64,000 nt of DNA from Planctomycetota bacterium (lineage in GTDB: Bacteria > Planctomycetota > J058). This document shows, in pieces, positions 34,435 to 45,084 of this stretch (its first letter is position 1; each line of letters starts with the position of its first letter). Below the pieces are notes generated by a model. It was not told the origin of the DNA and did no database searches. It worked only from the letters and a program-made list of their open reading frames with translations. The DNA lies in NCBI GenBank assembly GCA_023954375.1, contig JAMLIC010000029.1:48061-112060 (forward strand). The letters run 5' to 3'. The position numbers and the translations under genes were made by a program.

Positions 34435-34767
34435 TCAGCGCCGCGGGTGCACGAGGCGCCAGAGCATGGCGAGCACCCGGTCGAGGAGCTCTCGGGCCTC
34501 GGCGAGCTCGACGGCGCTCACCTGCCCGTCCGCCTCGGCGATCGCGAGCACCGCGCGCAGCTCGCGCCCGCTGCCGTAGGCGTAGGTGAAGTGCCTCGCT
34601 CGGTCCCGCCCCTGGCGGCCGTTGCCCTCGGCCGTGTTGAGGGCGATCGACTGCGCGGCCCGGCGGCCCTGGTCGGCGAGGTTCGCGTCCTGCGCGCGCA
34701 CCCGCTCGAGCGGCCCGCGGAGGGCGGTGACGAGCTGGAGCGCGACGGTCTCGGCGTGGAACGGCAT
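34435..34767 (-). CDS. S23-type four-helix-bundle protein, type I (copy 1)
   Basis: 110 residues, matching the S23/IVP four-helix-bundle family in length and pattern (RRAAQSIALNTAEGNGRQG, then FTYAYGSGRELRAVLAIAEA). In other bacteria relatives are encoded inside 23S rRNA intervening sequences, and Avd of diversity-generating retroelements shares the fold; they are basic and bind nucleic acid. ATG at 34767 has GGAGAG upstream. It differs from copy 3 (63621) at about nine residues. It is divergent from a truncated type II gene and is part of module 1. Its role here is unknown. Confidence 0.88.
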   Translation of the reverse strand: MPFHAETVALQLVTALRGPLERVRAQDANLADQGRRAAQSIALNTAEGNGRQGRDRARHFTYAYGSGRELRAVLAIAEADGQVSAVELAEARELLDRVLAMLWRLVHPRR

Positions 34768-35120
34768 GCGTGTCTCTCCTTCGTTCGAGCGGTAGGTCCC
34801 GGGGCGAGGCCCGTGCCGGGCGACTGGTCACAGCAGGTGGAAAGGACAGAGGGCGCGCCCGGCGCGGGACTCGCGGCGTTCGGCGTCTTCACCGGGCGTG
34901 AGAGCGCGGGAGCGCCGCGAGGCCCGCGCCGGGGCGTGTTGTTAGGAGAGCGCGCGCCGGCCCCTGCTCCCGGCACGGGCCTCGCCGCTGCGCCTCGGCA
35001 GGAGCAGCCCCGTGGCGCGCGGCATCGCCTCGCCCTCGGCGGCCTCGCCTGAGGCTCCTGCTGCGGAGGCGCGGGGAAGTGTGCTCGGGAGCGGGAGCGG
35101 CGGAGCGGGAGCCGAAGCTG
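34768..35120. other. Divergent spacer of S23 module 1 with nested inverted repeats
   Basis: A 353-bp non-coding stretch. Outer perfect 18-bp inverted repeats lie at 34803-34820 and 34969-34986. Between them an inner pair (GGCGCGGGACTCGCGGCG and its near-complement, one mismatch) lies around 34861-34878 and 34912-34930. The same arrangement recurs in module 2. The right end (about 35085-35118) is GGGAGC-like sequence that replaces the 5' half of the type II gene. Confidence 0.7.
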
Positions 35121-35290
35121 GGCGAGACCGGACCCACCACTTCGCCGTGGCCTACGCCAGCGGGCGAGAGCTGCGCATGGCGCTGGCGATCGCCGAGGCC
35201 GAGGGGCTCCTCGCCGGCGGGGAGCTCGGCGAGGTGCGGCAGGTGCTCGACCGGCAGCTGGCCCTGCTGTGGGGCTCCAGCGCCGCTGAC
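35121..35290 (+). pseudogene. Truncated type II S23 gene in module 1
   Basis: The reading frame matches the C-terminal half of the intact type II protein at 45124-45450 from GRDRTHHFAVAYASGRELRM to LALLWG, with no visible substitution. The first ~52 residues are missing, and near the end one G of a five-G run is lost, so the natural stop is not reached in frame. It is a remnant, not a functional gene. Confidence 0.8.
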
Positions 35291-35300
35291 GCGGCGCGGT

Positions 35301-35331
35301 CGCCGGGCCCGCGCCCGCGGCGGGCCCGGCG
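35301..35331 (+). terminator. Hairpin 3' of the type II S23 remnant
   Basis: A 12-bp GC stem (core CCGGGCCCGC) with a 7-base loop, just after the type II remnant. A near-identical stem lies at 45085-45111 after the intact type II gene. Confidence 0.5.
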
Positions 35332-35342
35332 GCGCCGTGTGC

Positions 35343-35528
35343 GCGGGAGCGGGGCGGGAGCGGGGGCGGGAGCGGGGGCGGGAGCGGGGGCGGGAGCGGG
35401 AGCGGGAGCGGGGGCGGGAGCGGGAGCGGGGGCGGGAGCGGGGGCGGGAGCGGGGGCGGGAGCGGGAGCGGGGGCGGGAGCGGGGGCGGGTGGGTGCGGG
35501 GGCGGGGGCGGGTGCGGGGGCGGGAGCG
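35343..35528. repeat. Tract B1: GGGAGC/GGGGGC hexamer array, G-quadruplex prone
   Basis: About 30 tandem hexamers alternating GGGAGC and GGGGGC on the plus strand, with one slipped unit near the start. Nearly every unit holds a run of three or more G, so the strand can in principle fold into G-quadruplexes. Together with B2 it leaves 477 bp without a gene (35291-35767). Confidence 0.9.
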
Positions 35529-35745
<217 letters not shown>

Positions 35746-35767
35746 ACGAGCGAGAACACGAAGGGGA

Positions 35768-37729
35768 CTACCCCACGGGGGGCTCGGCCGGCCGCGCCGG
35801 CTCCAGCGCGCCCTTCGCCTCCTCCGCCGCCTTCGCGACCGCCTCCAGGTCTGCCAGCGCCGCGCGCGTCTTGCGCGCGAGGTCGGACAGCGCGCCCCGG
35901 GCGCGGGCGAGACGCACGGGGTCGAGGCCGCCGCCTCCGCCAGCCGCCGGCGCGGCGGCGCTGGCGGCGTCGACCGCCGCCTGGACGGCGGCCTGCTCGC
36001 CCGTCGCGGCGTCGGCGCGCGCGCGCAGGGCCGCGCCGTCGGCCTCGAGCGCCTCGAGCTCGGCCTTCAGGCGGTCGCGCGACTCCTCGGCCAGGGTCGC
36101 CTGGCGGCGGAGGGTCTCGTTCTCGACCCGCTGGCTGGCCAGGTTGCCCTCGATCGCGTCCACGTCGCGCCGCGCCCGCGCGGCCGCCTCCCTGGCCGCC
36201 TCGTAGTCGCGGTCGGCCCCGCCGAGCGCCTCGCGCGCCGCGGTCAGCTCGGCCTCGGCGCGGGCCTGCTCCTCGCGGGCCGTCGCCACCTCGCCCTGGC
36301 GCACCGCGAGCGCCCCCTCGGCGCCCTCCCGCTCGGCCCTGCGCTCGTCGCGCGCGCGGGCGAGCGCGGCCTTCTCCTCCTCGGCCGCGGCGAGCGCCTC
36401 GAGCGCCGCCTTCCGGGCGGCCTCGTGCCCGGTCGCCTCCGCGCGCAGGCCGTCGTTCTCCTTCTGCTGCGCGGCGAGGTTGCCCTCGGCGGCCTCCTGG
36501 TCGCGACGGGCCCGGTCGCGCGCCTCCCTGGCCGCCTCGTAGTCGGCGTCCGCCGCCGTCAGGTCGGCCCGCGCCCGCTCGAGGGCGGCCGTCCGCTCGG
36601 CCGCCTCGGCGCGCAGGGCCTCCACCTCGCCGCGCCGGGTCGCGAGGCGCGCCTCGACCTCCTCGCGGTCGCGGGCCGCCTCGGCCACCTGGGCCTCGAG
36701 CCGGGCCTTCTCCTCGTCGGCCTGCGCGAGCGCCGCGCGCGCGTCCGCGGCGGCGCCCTCGTCCCTCGCCGCCGCCGCGCGCAGGGCGTCGTTGCCCGCC
36801 CGCCGCTCGGCGAGCGCCGCCGACGTCGTGGCGAGGTCCTGCGCGGCCGCCTCGGCCCGGGCGGCCAGCGGCGCGTGCTCGGCGTCGGCCTCGGCCAGCT
36901 CGCCCTTCGTCCGCGCCAGGTCGGCCTCGACGCGGGGCGTCTCGTCGCGCAGGCGCGCGATCTCGGCCCGCCGCTCGGCGAGCGACGCCTTCGTCGCGAC
37001 GAGCCCGTCGGTCGCCGACGCGAGCGCCTGATCGAGCCGGTCGCGCTCGGCCGTCTCGGCCGCGAGCGTCGCGCGCTCCTGCGCCAGGGCGGCCTCCTCC
37101 GTCGCCAGCGCGTCGCGCAGCCCCGCGTTCTCCTGGCGCCGCGCCGCGAGCGCCGCCTCCGCCCCCTCGCGCTCGCCCTTCACGCGGGCGCGCTCCTCGC
37201 CGAGGCGGGCCAGCTCGGCGTCGGCCGCGCGCTGCTCCTCCTGCGCCCGGGCGGTGGCCGCCTCGTGCTCGCTCACCTCGCGCTGCACGCGCTCGAGCTC
37301 GCGCCGGCGCCGACCGAGACCCGCGTCGGCGGCGCGGTGCTCCATCTCGGCCGTCGACACCCGCTTCTCGAGCGCCCGGAGCTCCGCCTCCGCCTCGCCG
37401 CTCTCGCGCTCGGCCTGCGTGAGCGCCTGGAAGAGCGGCCCGCCCTCCTCCTGCACCTTCTTCAGCCGCTCCAGCCCGGCGGTCAGGCGGCCCTGGAGCT
37501 GCTCGAGCTGCCGCAGGAGGCCGGGCGACGGCCCGGCGGCGGCCGGCATCGCGCCCGAGGCGGGCCGCCGCGGGGTCGGCGCGGGCGCCGGCCGGCTCAC
37601 GGGCGGCGCCGGCGTCGGCGTCGCCGCCGCCGGCCGCGACCGCTCCTTCAGGACCGCCTGGCAGAGGCCGCAGGCGAGGTCGTCGGGGCGGTTCGAGTAG
37701 CCGCACTTCTCGCACTTGACGCTGGCCAT
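35768..37729 (-). CDS. Long coiled-coil protein with N-terminal zinc ribbon
   Basis: 653 residues from ATG 37729. A Ran-type or rubredoxin-like zinc ribbon (CEKCGYSNRPDDLACGLC) opens the protein, followed by a Pro/Ala linker (about 30-70) and some 500 residues of Ala/Glu/Arg heptad-rich coiled coil. The coil contains internal repeats of roughly 105 residues (compare YEAAREARDRARRDQEAAEG with YEAAREAAARARRDVDAIEG). There is no membrane segment or Walker motif, so it is not an SMC ATPase. A structural or scaffolding cytoplasmic role is inferred. Confidence 0.8.
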   Translation of the reverse strand: MASVKCEKCGYSNRPDDLACGLCQAVLKERSRPAAATPTPAPPVSRPAPAPTPRRPASGAMPAAAGPSPGLLRQLEQLQGRLTAGLERLKKVQEEGGPLFQALTQAERESGEAEAELRALEKRVSTAEMEHRAADAGLGRRRRELERVQREVSEHEAATARAQEEQRAADAELARLGEERARVKGEREGAEAALAARRQENAGLRDALATEEAALAQERATLAAETAERDRLDQALASATDGLVATKASLAERRAEIARLRDETPRVEADLARTKGELAEADAEHAPLAARAEAAAQDLATTSAALAERRAGNDALRAAAARDEGAAADARAALAQADEEKARLEAQVAEAARDREEVEARLATRRGEVEALRAEAAERTAALERARADLTAADADYEAAREARDRARRDQEAAEGNLAAQQKENDGLRAEATGHEAARKAALEALAAAEEEKAALARARDERRAEREGAEGALAVRQGEVATAREEQARAEAELTAAREALGGADRDYEAAREAAARARRDVDAIEGNLASQRVENETLRRQATLAEESRDRLKAELEALEADGAALRARADAATGEQAAVQAAVDAASAAAPAAGGGGGLDPVRLARARGALSDLARKTRAALADLEAVAKAAEEAKGALEPARPAEPPVG

Positions 37730-37790
37730 GGGCGGCCTCCGCCCAGCAGCCTACATGAGCGGAGGGCGCGCTGGCGAGCGCGCCAGCGCC

Positions 37791-39211
<1,421 letters not shown>

Positions 39212-39215
<4 letters not shown>

Positions 39216-40630
39216 TCCTCGACCCCCCTGGGCAGGCACACCGTGAAGGTGCTCCCCGCGCCCACCTGGCTCTGGACCTCGATCCACCCGCCGTGGTCCT
39301 CGACGATCCCCTGCACGATCGGCAGCCCGAGGCCGGTCCCCTGGCCCACCGCCTTGGTGGTGAAGAACGGCTCCCAGAGCTGCGCCACGTGGTCGGGCGG
39401 GATCCCGACCCCGCGGTCGGCCACCGTGACGCTCACGACGTCGAGCACCCCGTCGCTCGCCCGCGGCGACCGCGGCGGCGGGTGCCGCCGCTCGCGCCTG
39501 ACGCTCACGCGGACGTCCCCGCCGTCCGGCGTGGCCTGGACCGAGTTCACGACCAGGTTCGTGACCACCTGCTCGAGCTGGTAGCCGTCGACGAGCGCCA
39601 TGACCGGCTCGCCCTCGAGGTGCAGGCGCACGGCGGTCCGCCGGGCCAGCTCCTCGAGCATGTCGAGCACGCGCCGGCAGAGCCGGTGCACGTCGTAGAC
39701 GTCCTTGACGGCCGGCTGCAGGCGGGCGAAGTCGAGCGTCTGGCGGATCGTGCCGGCCATGCGCCGGGTGAGGTGCCCGATCACGCGCGCGCTCTCGGCC
39801 GTCTCCTCGGCCGAGAGCGCCCCGTCGGCGAGCAGGTCGGCGTGGCCCTGGATCACGCTCAGGGGCGTCCCCAGCTCGTGCGCCATGCCGGCGGCGAGGC
39901 GGCCGACCGTCGACAGGCGGTCGGCGTGGCGCAGGCGCTCGATCGCGTCGATCCGCGCCGCCGTCTCGCGCTCGAGCTGCGCCCGCGCGAGGGCGAGGTG
40001 GTCGCACATGAGGTTCATCTCGCGCGCCAGGTCGCCGATCTCGTCGCGCTGCCCGAGCGAGAGCCGGCGCGTGAGGTCGCCGTCGCCGACCCGGCGCGCC
40101 ATCATCACCAGCTCGTGCATGGGGCGGCCGACGAACCGCGCGCCCACGACGATGGCGATCACGCCGAAGAGGGCCGCCGTCGCGATCGAGGTGAGGACGA
40201 CCCGCTGCACGCTGTCGCGCAGGTAGGCCTCCTCGTGGACCAGCCGCTCCTGCACCTCGAGGACGGCCCCCGGCGCGAGCGGCAGGTGCGTGAGGACGGT
40301 GCCCGCGTCGCGGTCGAGCCGCAGGGTCACCTCGCCGTCCCGGAGCACGCCGCGCGCGGCGGGCGAGAGGTCCTCGGTGAGGAGCCGGACCTGGACGTCC
40401 TCCTGCGTCGCGTTCACCCGCTCGAGCAGGGCCGCCGTCGCCTCCGGGCCGTGGTCCTTCCACATCTGCGCGACGAGCTGCGAGAGGAACTCGCCGTAGA
40501 CGCGCGCGTCGTGCAGGGCGTCGCCCTCGATCAGGCGCGCCTCGCGGCGCACCGAGAGCCAACCGTAGAGGGCCAGCACGCCCGCCACGCACAGGAGGAG
40601 GATGACCGTCAGCTTGTAGGTGACCCGCAC
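39212..40630 (-). CDS. Membrane sensor histidine kinase partner of the NtrC-type regulator
   Basis: 472 residues. GTG at 40630 follows GAGGAGG. A first transmembrane helix (about 5-25), a periplasmic sensing region (about 30-170), a second helix (about 172-195), HAMP (about 195-245), DHp with AAGMAHELGTPLSVI, and an ATPase domain with VTNLVVNSVQATPDGG, DRGVGIP, WEPFFTTK and GTGLGLPI. Gene order and the 4-base overlap make it the cognate kinase of the downstream regulator. The periplasmic signal is unknown. Confidence 0.92.
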
Positions 40631-40775
40631 CGCGCCTCCTCGACGCGAGCCCGCGGCCGCCGGGCGGCGGGCCGGGGCCCCAGTGTCCCGCGCGGGGCGC
40701 CGGGCGGACAGCCCCAGTGTGCGCGCGGCTGCGGCGGATGGCGGGCGTCTCGCAGGAACGGACGCGAGGAGACGA

Positions 40776-41570
40776 TCACACAGGGACGAGGAGGATCGCC
40801 TGTCGGGCGCGGCGGACGAGGCGGGCGTCGGGGCCGGGGAGCAGGCGGCGCAGGAGGCCGCGGCGCGCCGCCCGGACGACGATCGTCGCGCCGTCCTCGA
40901 CGGCGGCGGGGTCGTCCTCGTCGAGCGGGCCGACCCCGACCCGCGCCGCGAGGCCGGCGGCCGTGAGCGCCTCGCCGGCGGCGGCGAGCGCCAGGTCGAG
41001 GGCCGCCCCGGCGCGCGCGTCGGACGGCCGCCCCGCGGCGCGCAGGTCGACCTCCGTCCCGGCGGGGAGGAGCCGGGACCAGCGGCACAGCGGCTCGACC
41101 TCGTCGGCGGCGCGGGCGAGCACGCGCGCGCGCGGGCGCGGCGCGGCGCCGGGCTCGAGCGGCGGGAGCACGAGCACCGGGCCCCGGGCGCGCCGCAGGG
41201 CCCAGCCGACCGGGCCGGCGTCCGCCAGGAGCACGGGCAGCGTCTCACCCGACGCGTCGAGCGTCGTCAGCGCCTGACCGACGGAGCCGATCACCGTGCG
41301 CCGCTCGACGTCGCCGCCGAGGGCCCGGTCGACGGCGTCGAGGTCGGCCGCCCAGGCGTGGGGCGGCGCGGCGCCGTCGGCGCCCGACGCCCAGGTGAGG
41401 GCGAACAGCCGCGGGCGGAGCGGGGCGGGCAGGCGCGACAGGTGGGACTGGAGCCACGCGGCCCGCCCGGCGCCCACCGGGCCCGTGGCCACGACGGTCA
41501 CCCAGGCCAGCCGCTCCGGGAGGCCGACGAGCGGCCCCTCGCGCGGCTGCCGCGTGAGCAGCTCAAGCAC
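40776..41570 (-). CDS. Universal-stress-protein-like protein
   Basis: 264 residues from a GTG at 41570, overlapping the SulP stop by eight bases. It appears to hold two alpha/beta halves. The second ends in TIVVRAARRGLLRRLLPG ... QAILLVPV, which resembles the UspA C-terminal nucleotide loop and last strand, though the usual GxxG is weakened. UspA domains often follow SulP or antiporter genes, and the overlap suggests co-translation. The assignment is tentative. Confidence 0.6.
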   Translation of the reverse strand: MLELLTRQPREGPLVGLPERLAWVTVVATGPVGAGRAAWLQSHLSRLPAPLRPRLFALTWASGADGAAPPHAWAADLDAVDRALGGDVERRTVIGSVGQALTTLDASGETLPVLLADAGPVGWALRRARGPVLVLPPLEPGAAPRPRARVLARAADEVEPLCRWSRLLPAGTEVDLRAAGRPSDARAGAALDLALAAAGEALTAAGLAARVGVGPLDEDDPAAVEDGATIVVRAARRGLLRRLLPGPDARLVRRARQAILLVPV

Positions 41571-43191
41571 GCTGCGCGACCTCGGCCGGCTCCTTGGCGA
41601 CCGCCTCCTTCTGCTGGCGGAGCCGCCGCGAGCCGGTCTCCCACATGTCCTCGACGCGCTCCACGTGGACGACGGCCCCGGTGCGCTCGTGGCCCTCCTT
41701 CCAGCCCTCGATCGCCTCCCAGCCGGCGTGGTCGAGGTTGCTCACGGCGAGGTCGAGGTCGACGTTGACGCCGGGCGGGATCTTCGCCAGCGCCTCGACG
41801 ACGCGGGGCACGCCCAGGAAGGTCAGCGCGCCGCGGACGTGGACCTTCCACAGCTCGTCGCCCTGCTCGACCTCGACCTGCACCCGCGCCAGGCGCCAGA
41901 TCAGGCGCAGGACGGCCACGCCGAAGCCGATCGCCACGCCGCTGAGGAGGTCGATCGCGACGATGCCGCCGATCGTGATCAGGTAGATCGAGAGCTCGTT
42001 GTGATGGCGCAGCTGGCGCGCGTGGTTGAGGTTCACCAGCTTCACGCCGACGACGACGAGCAGGCCGGCGAGCACGCTCTTGGGGATCGACTCGATCACG
42101 AACGGCAGGGCCAGCACGAAGACGAGCACCCACACGCCGTGGAGGATGCCCGAGGCGCGCGTGCGGCCGCCAGCGGTGATGTTCGCCGAGCTGCGCACGA
42201 TCACGCCGGTGATCGGCAGGCCGCCCAGGAGGCCCGAGAGGGTGTTGCCGGCGCCCTGGGCGAGGAGCTCGCGGTCGAGGTTGGCCCGCGGGCCGGTGTG
42301 CAGCTTGTCGGTGGCCACCGCGCACAGGAGCGACTCGACGCTGGCCACGAGCGCCAGGGCCAGGACGGCCGCGGCCAGGACCCCGGCCGGGAGGTCGGGC
42401 CAGGTCGGGAGCTGGACGGCGGCCAGGATGCTGCCCTGGTCGCCCACCGCCGTGGCGACGGCGGCGGGGTCCTCGATGGCCACGTGGCCCTCGACGATCG
42501 GGTGGGCGTGGTCGTCGGCGCGCAGGTTGATGCGCTCGAGCGGCCCGGTCACGCCGAGCGACGCGACCGTCGCCACCGTGACGGCCACGAGCGGCGCAGG
42601 GACGCGCCGCAGGCGGATCACCGGGATGTAGGGCCAGAGGACGAGGATGGCGATCGTCAGGAGGCCCAGCACCGCCGCCATGACGTGCAGGTTGCCGAGC
42701 TGGGCGGGCAGGTCGCGGATGTTGACGAACGCCGACGCGCCCGGCGAGCCGCCGAGGACCACGTGGACCTGGCCGAGGACGATCAGGATGCCGATCCCGG
42801 CGAGCATGCCGTGGACGACGGCCGGCGAGATCGCGAGCGCCGTCCGCGCCACGCCGAAGACGGCGAACACGAGCTGTGTGACGCCGGCCAGGGCGGTGAT
42901 GGCGCAGACCATGCGCCAGTCGCCGCCGAGCTTCTCGACGAGGTCGAAGACCATCACGATCAGGCCGGCCGCCGGACCGCTCACCTGCAGCGGGGCGCCG
43001 GCGAGCATGCCGACGACGATGCCGCCGATCGCGGCGGAGATGATGCCGGCCATGATCGGCGCGTTCGAGGCCAGCGCGATCCCGAGACTCAGCGGGACGG
43101 CCACCAGGAACACGACGAACGAGGCGGGCAAGTCGTGCTTGAGGATCGTGGAGAGAAGGGAACTCGGCGCGGACTCGCCCTTGGCCTGCAT
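41563..43191 (-). CDS. SulP-family anion transporter with STAS domain
   Basis: 542 residues. ATG at 43191 follows GGCGGAGG. About 10-14 hydrophobic segments carry the SulP pattern (LPASFVVFLVAVPLSLGIAL near the start, GLLGGLPITGVIVRSSANI in the middle). The C-terminal 110 residues form a STAS-like domain (FLGVPRVVEALAKIPPGVNV). Family members carry sulfate, bicarbonate or carboxylates, usually with Na+ or H+. The first helix (KHDLPASFVVFLVAVPLSLG) is of the kind found in bicarbonate-type members, but substrate is not certain. No carbonic anhydrase is attached. Confidence 0.9.
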   Translation of the reverse strand: MQAKGESAPSSLLSTILKHDLPASFVVFLVAVPLSLGIALASNAPIMAGIISAAIGGIVVGMLAGAPLQVSGPAAGLIVMVFDLVEKLGGDWRMVCAITALAGVTQLVFAVFGVARTALAISPAVVHGMLAGIGILIVLGQVHVVLGGSPGASAFVNIRDLPAQLGNLHVMAAVLGLLTIAILVLWPYIPVIRLRRVPAPLVAVTVATVASLGVTGPLERINLRADDHAHPIVEGHVAIEDPAAVATAVGDQGSILAAVQLPTWPDLPAGVLAAAVLALALVASVESLLCAVATDKLHTGPRANLDRELLAQGAGNTLSGLLGGLPITGVIVRSSANITAGGRTRASGILHGVWVLVFVLALPFVIESIPKSVLAGLLVVVGVKLVNLNHARQLRHHNELSIYLITIGGIVAIDLLSGVAIGFGVAVLRLIWRLARVQVEVEQGDELWKVHVRGALTFLGVPRVVEALAKIPPGVNVDLDLAVSNLDHAGWEAIEGWKEGHERTGAVVHVERVEDMWETGSRRLRQQKEAVAKEPAEVAQRA

Positions 43192-43266
43192 GGAGGACCT
43201 CCGCCCTGCATCTCAAGGGGCGTGCCGCTCGCGAGTTGCGCCTCCGCGGCGCGTCCGTGAGGCGGC

Positions 43267-43307
43267 CCGCCACACGGCCCGGGTGGGGTGGTGGGCCCGT
43301 GTGGCGG
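43267..43307 (-). terminator. Hairpin between the dienelactone hydrolase and sulP genes
   Basis: Arms 43267-43280 and 43293-43307 pair over 14 bp with one bulged base around a 12-base loop. It lies after the hydrolase stop and before the sulP start, and could end the hydrolase transcript. There is no T-run. Confidence 0.45.
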
Positions 43308-43339
43308 TCCTGTCCCTGCCCCCCTCGCGTGGTCCTAGT

Positions 43340-44005
43340 CTAAAGGGGGCGGGCAGATGCGGGCGGGTCAGGACCGGAGGTGCCGCTCGAAGTGCGCGAG
43401 CGTGCGCGCCCAGGCGTCCTCGGCGGCGTCCTTGCGTAGACCTCGGGGCGGGTGTCGTTGAAGAAGGCGTGCCCGGCGCCGGGGTAGGTGACCACCTCGG
43501 CCGGGACGCCTCGCCCGCGCTGGCCCTCGGCCCACGCCTGCGCGTCGGGGACGGAGAAGTACTCCTCCTTCTCGCCGAAGAAGATCAGCGTCGGGGCCGC
43601 CTTCGCGTCCACGGCGCCCTTGTCGGGCGGGAAGCCGTAGAAGGACGCCGCGGCGTCGACCCCGGCGTGGGCCGAGGCGATCACGGTCAGCGCCCCGCCC
43701 ATGCAGAAGCCGACCACGCCCACCTTCTCGCACCCCTGCGCGCGGAGGTGCTGCGCCGCGCCCTGGATCTCCTTGGTCGCGCGCGGCCAGTCGAGGCCTT
43801 CCATCAGGTGCTGCGCCTCGGCGGCGTCGAGGGTCTTCTTGCCGTGGTAGAGGTCGGGGGCCAGGGCGACGTAGCCCTGGCGGGCGAGGCGGCGGCACAC
43901 GTCTTCGATGTGCGGCACGATCCCCCACCACTCCTGCAGGACGATCACGCCCGCGGGCAGGGCGACGTGGCCGCTCGCGTCGGGCTCGAACTTCACGGTC
44001 GGCAT
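43340..44005 (-). CDS. Dienelactone hydrolase, frameshifted near the 3' end
   Basis: ATG at 44005 follows AGGAGGAGGA. An alpha/beta hydrolase of the DLH family: nucleophile Cys in GFCMGG, and acid/base His in GAGHAFFNDTRPEVY. The frame then reads nonsense to 43340. One frame over, KDAAEDAWARTLAHFERH gives the expected family C-terminus, stopping at 43368. A single missing base near 43433 explains this. Family members hydrolyse cyclic esters such as dienelactone. The gene is divergent from pirin. Confidence 0.8.
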   Translation of the reverse strand: MPTVKFEPDASGHVALPAGVIVLQEWWGIVPHIEDVCRRLARQGYVALAPDLYHGKKTLDAAEAQHLMEGLDWPRATKEIQGAAQHLRAQGCEKVGVVGFCMGGALTVIASAHAGVDAAASFYGFPPDKGAVDAKAAPTLIFFGEKEEYFSVPDAQAWAEGQRGRGVPAEVVTYPGAGHAFFNDTRPEVYARTPPRTPGRARSRTSSGTSGPDPPASARPL

Positions 44006-44073
44006 GGGCTCCTCCTCCTGGGTCGGGGGGGGCCAGGCTACAGGAAGGTCGCCCTGCGCGCCCGGGGGTGCCC

Positions 44074-44088
44074 TGGCACCTGGCTTGC
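44074..44088 (+). promoter_or_regulatory. Sigma-54-type promoter TGGCAC-N5-TTGC upstream of pirin
   Basis: TGGCAC at 44074-44079 and TTGC at 44085-44088, separated by five bases, match the -24/-12 consensus exactly at the invariant GG and GC. It lies 22 bases before the pirin ATG (44111), in the divergent intergenic region, with a good ribosome site between. Confidence 0.6.
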
Positions 44089-44110
44089 GATCGGAGGGGT
44101 GGAGGCACGG

Positions 44111-44809
44111 ATGATCACCGTCAGGGAGGCCGCGGACCGGGGCGGCTTCGACTTCGGCTGGCTGGACACGAAGCACACGTTCTCGTTCGGCGACTACCGC
44201 GACCCGCGGCACATGGGCTTCCGCGCCCTCCGCGTCATCAACGAGGACCGGGTGGCGCCAGGGGGCGGGTTCCCGCGGCACGGGCACCGCGACATGGAGA
44301 TCGTCACCTACGTGCTCGAGGGCGCGCTCGAGCACCGCGACAGCCTCGGCAGCGGGTCGGTGATCCGTCCGGGCGAGGTGCAGCGCATGAGCGCGGGGAC
44401 CGGGATCGAGCACAGCGAGGCCAACGCGTCGTCGACCGACCCGGTGCACCTCCTGCAGATCTGGCTCCTCCCGGCGCGCCGCGGGCTCGCGCCGGGCTAC
44501 GAGCAGCGGGTGTTCTCGCGCGACGAGCAGCGCGACCGCCTGCGCGTCGTCGCCTCGCCCGACGGCCGCGACGGCTCGGTCACCGTGCACCAGGACGCGC
44601 TCCTCCTCGCGGGCCTCCTCGCGCCGGGCGCGTCGGTCGAGCACGCGCTCGCGCCGGGGCGTCACGCGTGGGTGCAGGTCGCGCGCGGTCGCGTGCGGCT
44701 GGGCGAGCACGCGCTCGCTGCGGGCGACGGCGCCGCGCTGTCGGAGGAGCCGGCCGTGCGGCTCGAGGGGGTGGAGGAGGCGGAGGTGCTCGTGTTCGAC
44801 CTGGCGTGA
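44111..44809 (+). CDS. Pirin (YhhW-type cupin, putative quercetinase)
   Basis: 232 residues, normal length. ATG at 44111 follows GGAGGGGTGGAGG. The N-terminal cupin carries the metal-site motif FPRHGHRDMEIVTYVLEG with EHRDSLG, and the second motif SAGTGIEHSE; LLQIWLLP is also typical. Bacterial relatives such as E. coli YhhW have quercetin 2,3-dioxygenase activity and are linked to redox stress. The C-terminal cupin is degenerate, as usual. A sigma-54-type promoter lies immediately upstream. Confidence 0.92.
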   Translation: MITVREAADRGGFDFGWLDTKHTFSFGDYRDPRHMGFRALRVINEDRVAPGGGFPRHGHRDMEIVTYVLEGALEHRDSLGSGSVIRPGEVQRMSAGTGIEHSEANASSTDPVHLLQIWLLPARRGLAPGYEQRVFSRDEQRDRLRVVASPDGRDGSVTVHQDALLLAGLLAPGASVEHALAPGRHAWVQVARGRVRLGEHALAAGDGAALSEEPAVRLEGVEEAEVLVFDLA

Positions 44810-44822
44810 CCGACGCCGGGTC

Positions 44823-45062
44823 CGAAGCCGAGGCCGAGGCCGAAGCCGAGGCCGAGACCGAAGCCGAGGCCGCGACCGAGGCCGAGGCCGAGGCCGAGGC
44901 CGAGGCCGAGGCTGCCCCCCCCCCCGCCCCCGCCCCCGCTCCCGCCCCCGCTCCCGCTCCCGCCCCCGCCCCCGCCCCCGCTCCCGCTCCCGCTCCCGCT
45001 CCCGCTCCCGCCCCCGCTCCCGCTCCCGCTCCCGCTCCCGCTCCCGCTCCCGCTCCCGCTCC
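44823..45062. repeat. Hexanucleotide tract C (left flank of inverted S23 module 2)
   Basis: About 15 GAAGCC/GAGGCC units (44823-44912) are followed by about 25 CCCGCT/CCCGCC units (to 45062). This is the reverse complement of the GGGAGC-CTCGGT arrangement of module 1. The 313 bp from 44810 to 45123 hold only this tract and the hairpin at 45085-45111. Confidence 0.9.
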
Positions 45063-45084
45063 CGGGCACACGCACACGGCGCCG

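Noticed and set aside
44580..45077. Reading frames made of Ala-Gly or Ser-Gly repeats
   Set aside because: Direct translation of the CCCGCT/CCCGCC array plus antisense of pirin; no independent coding signal.
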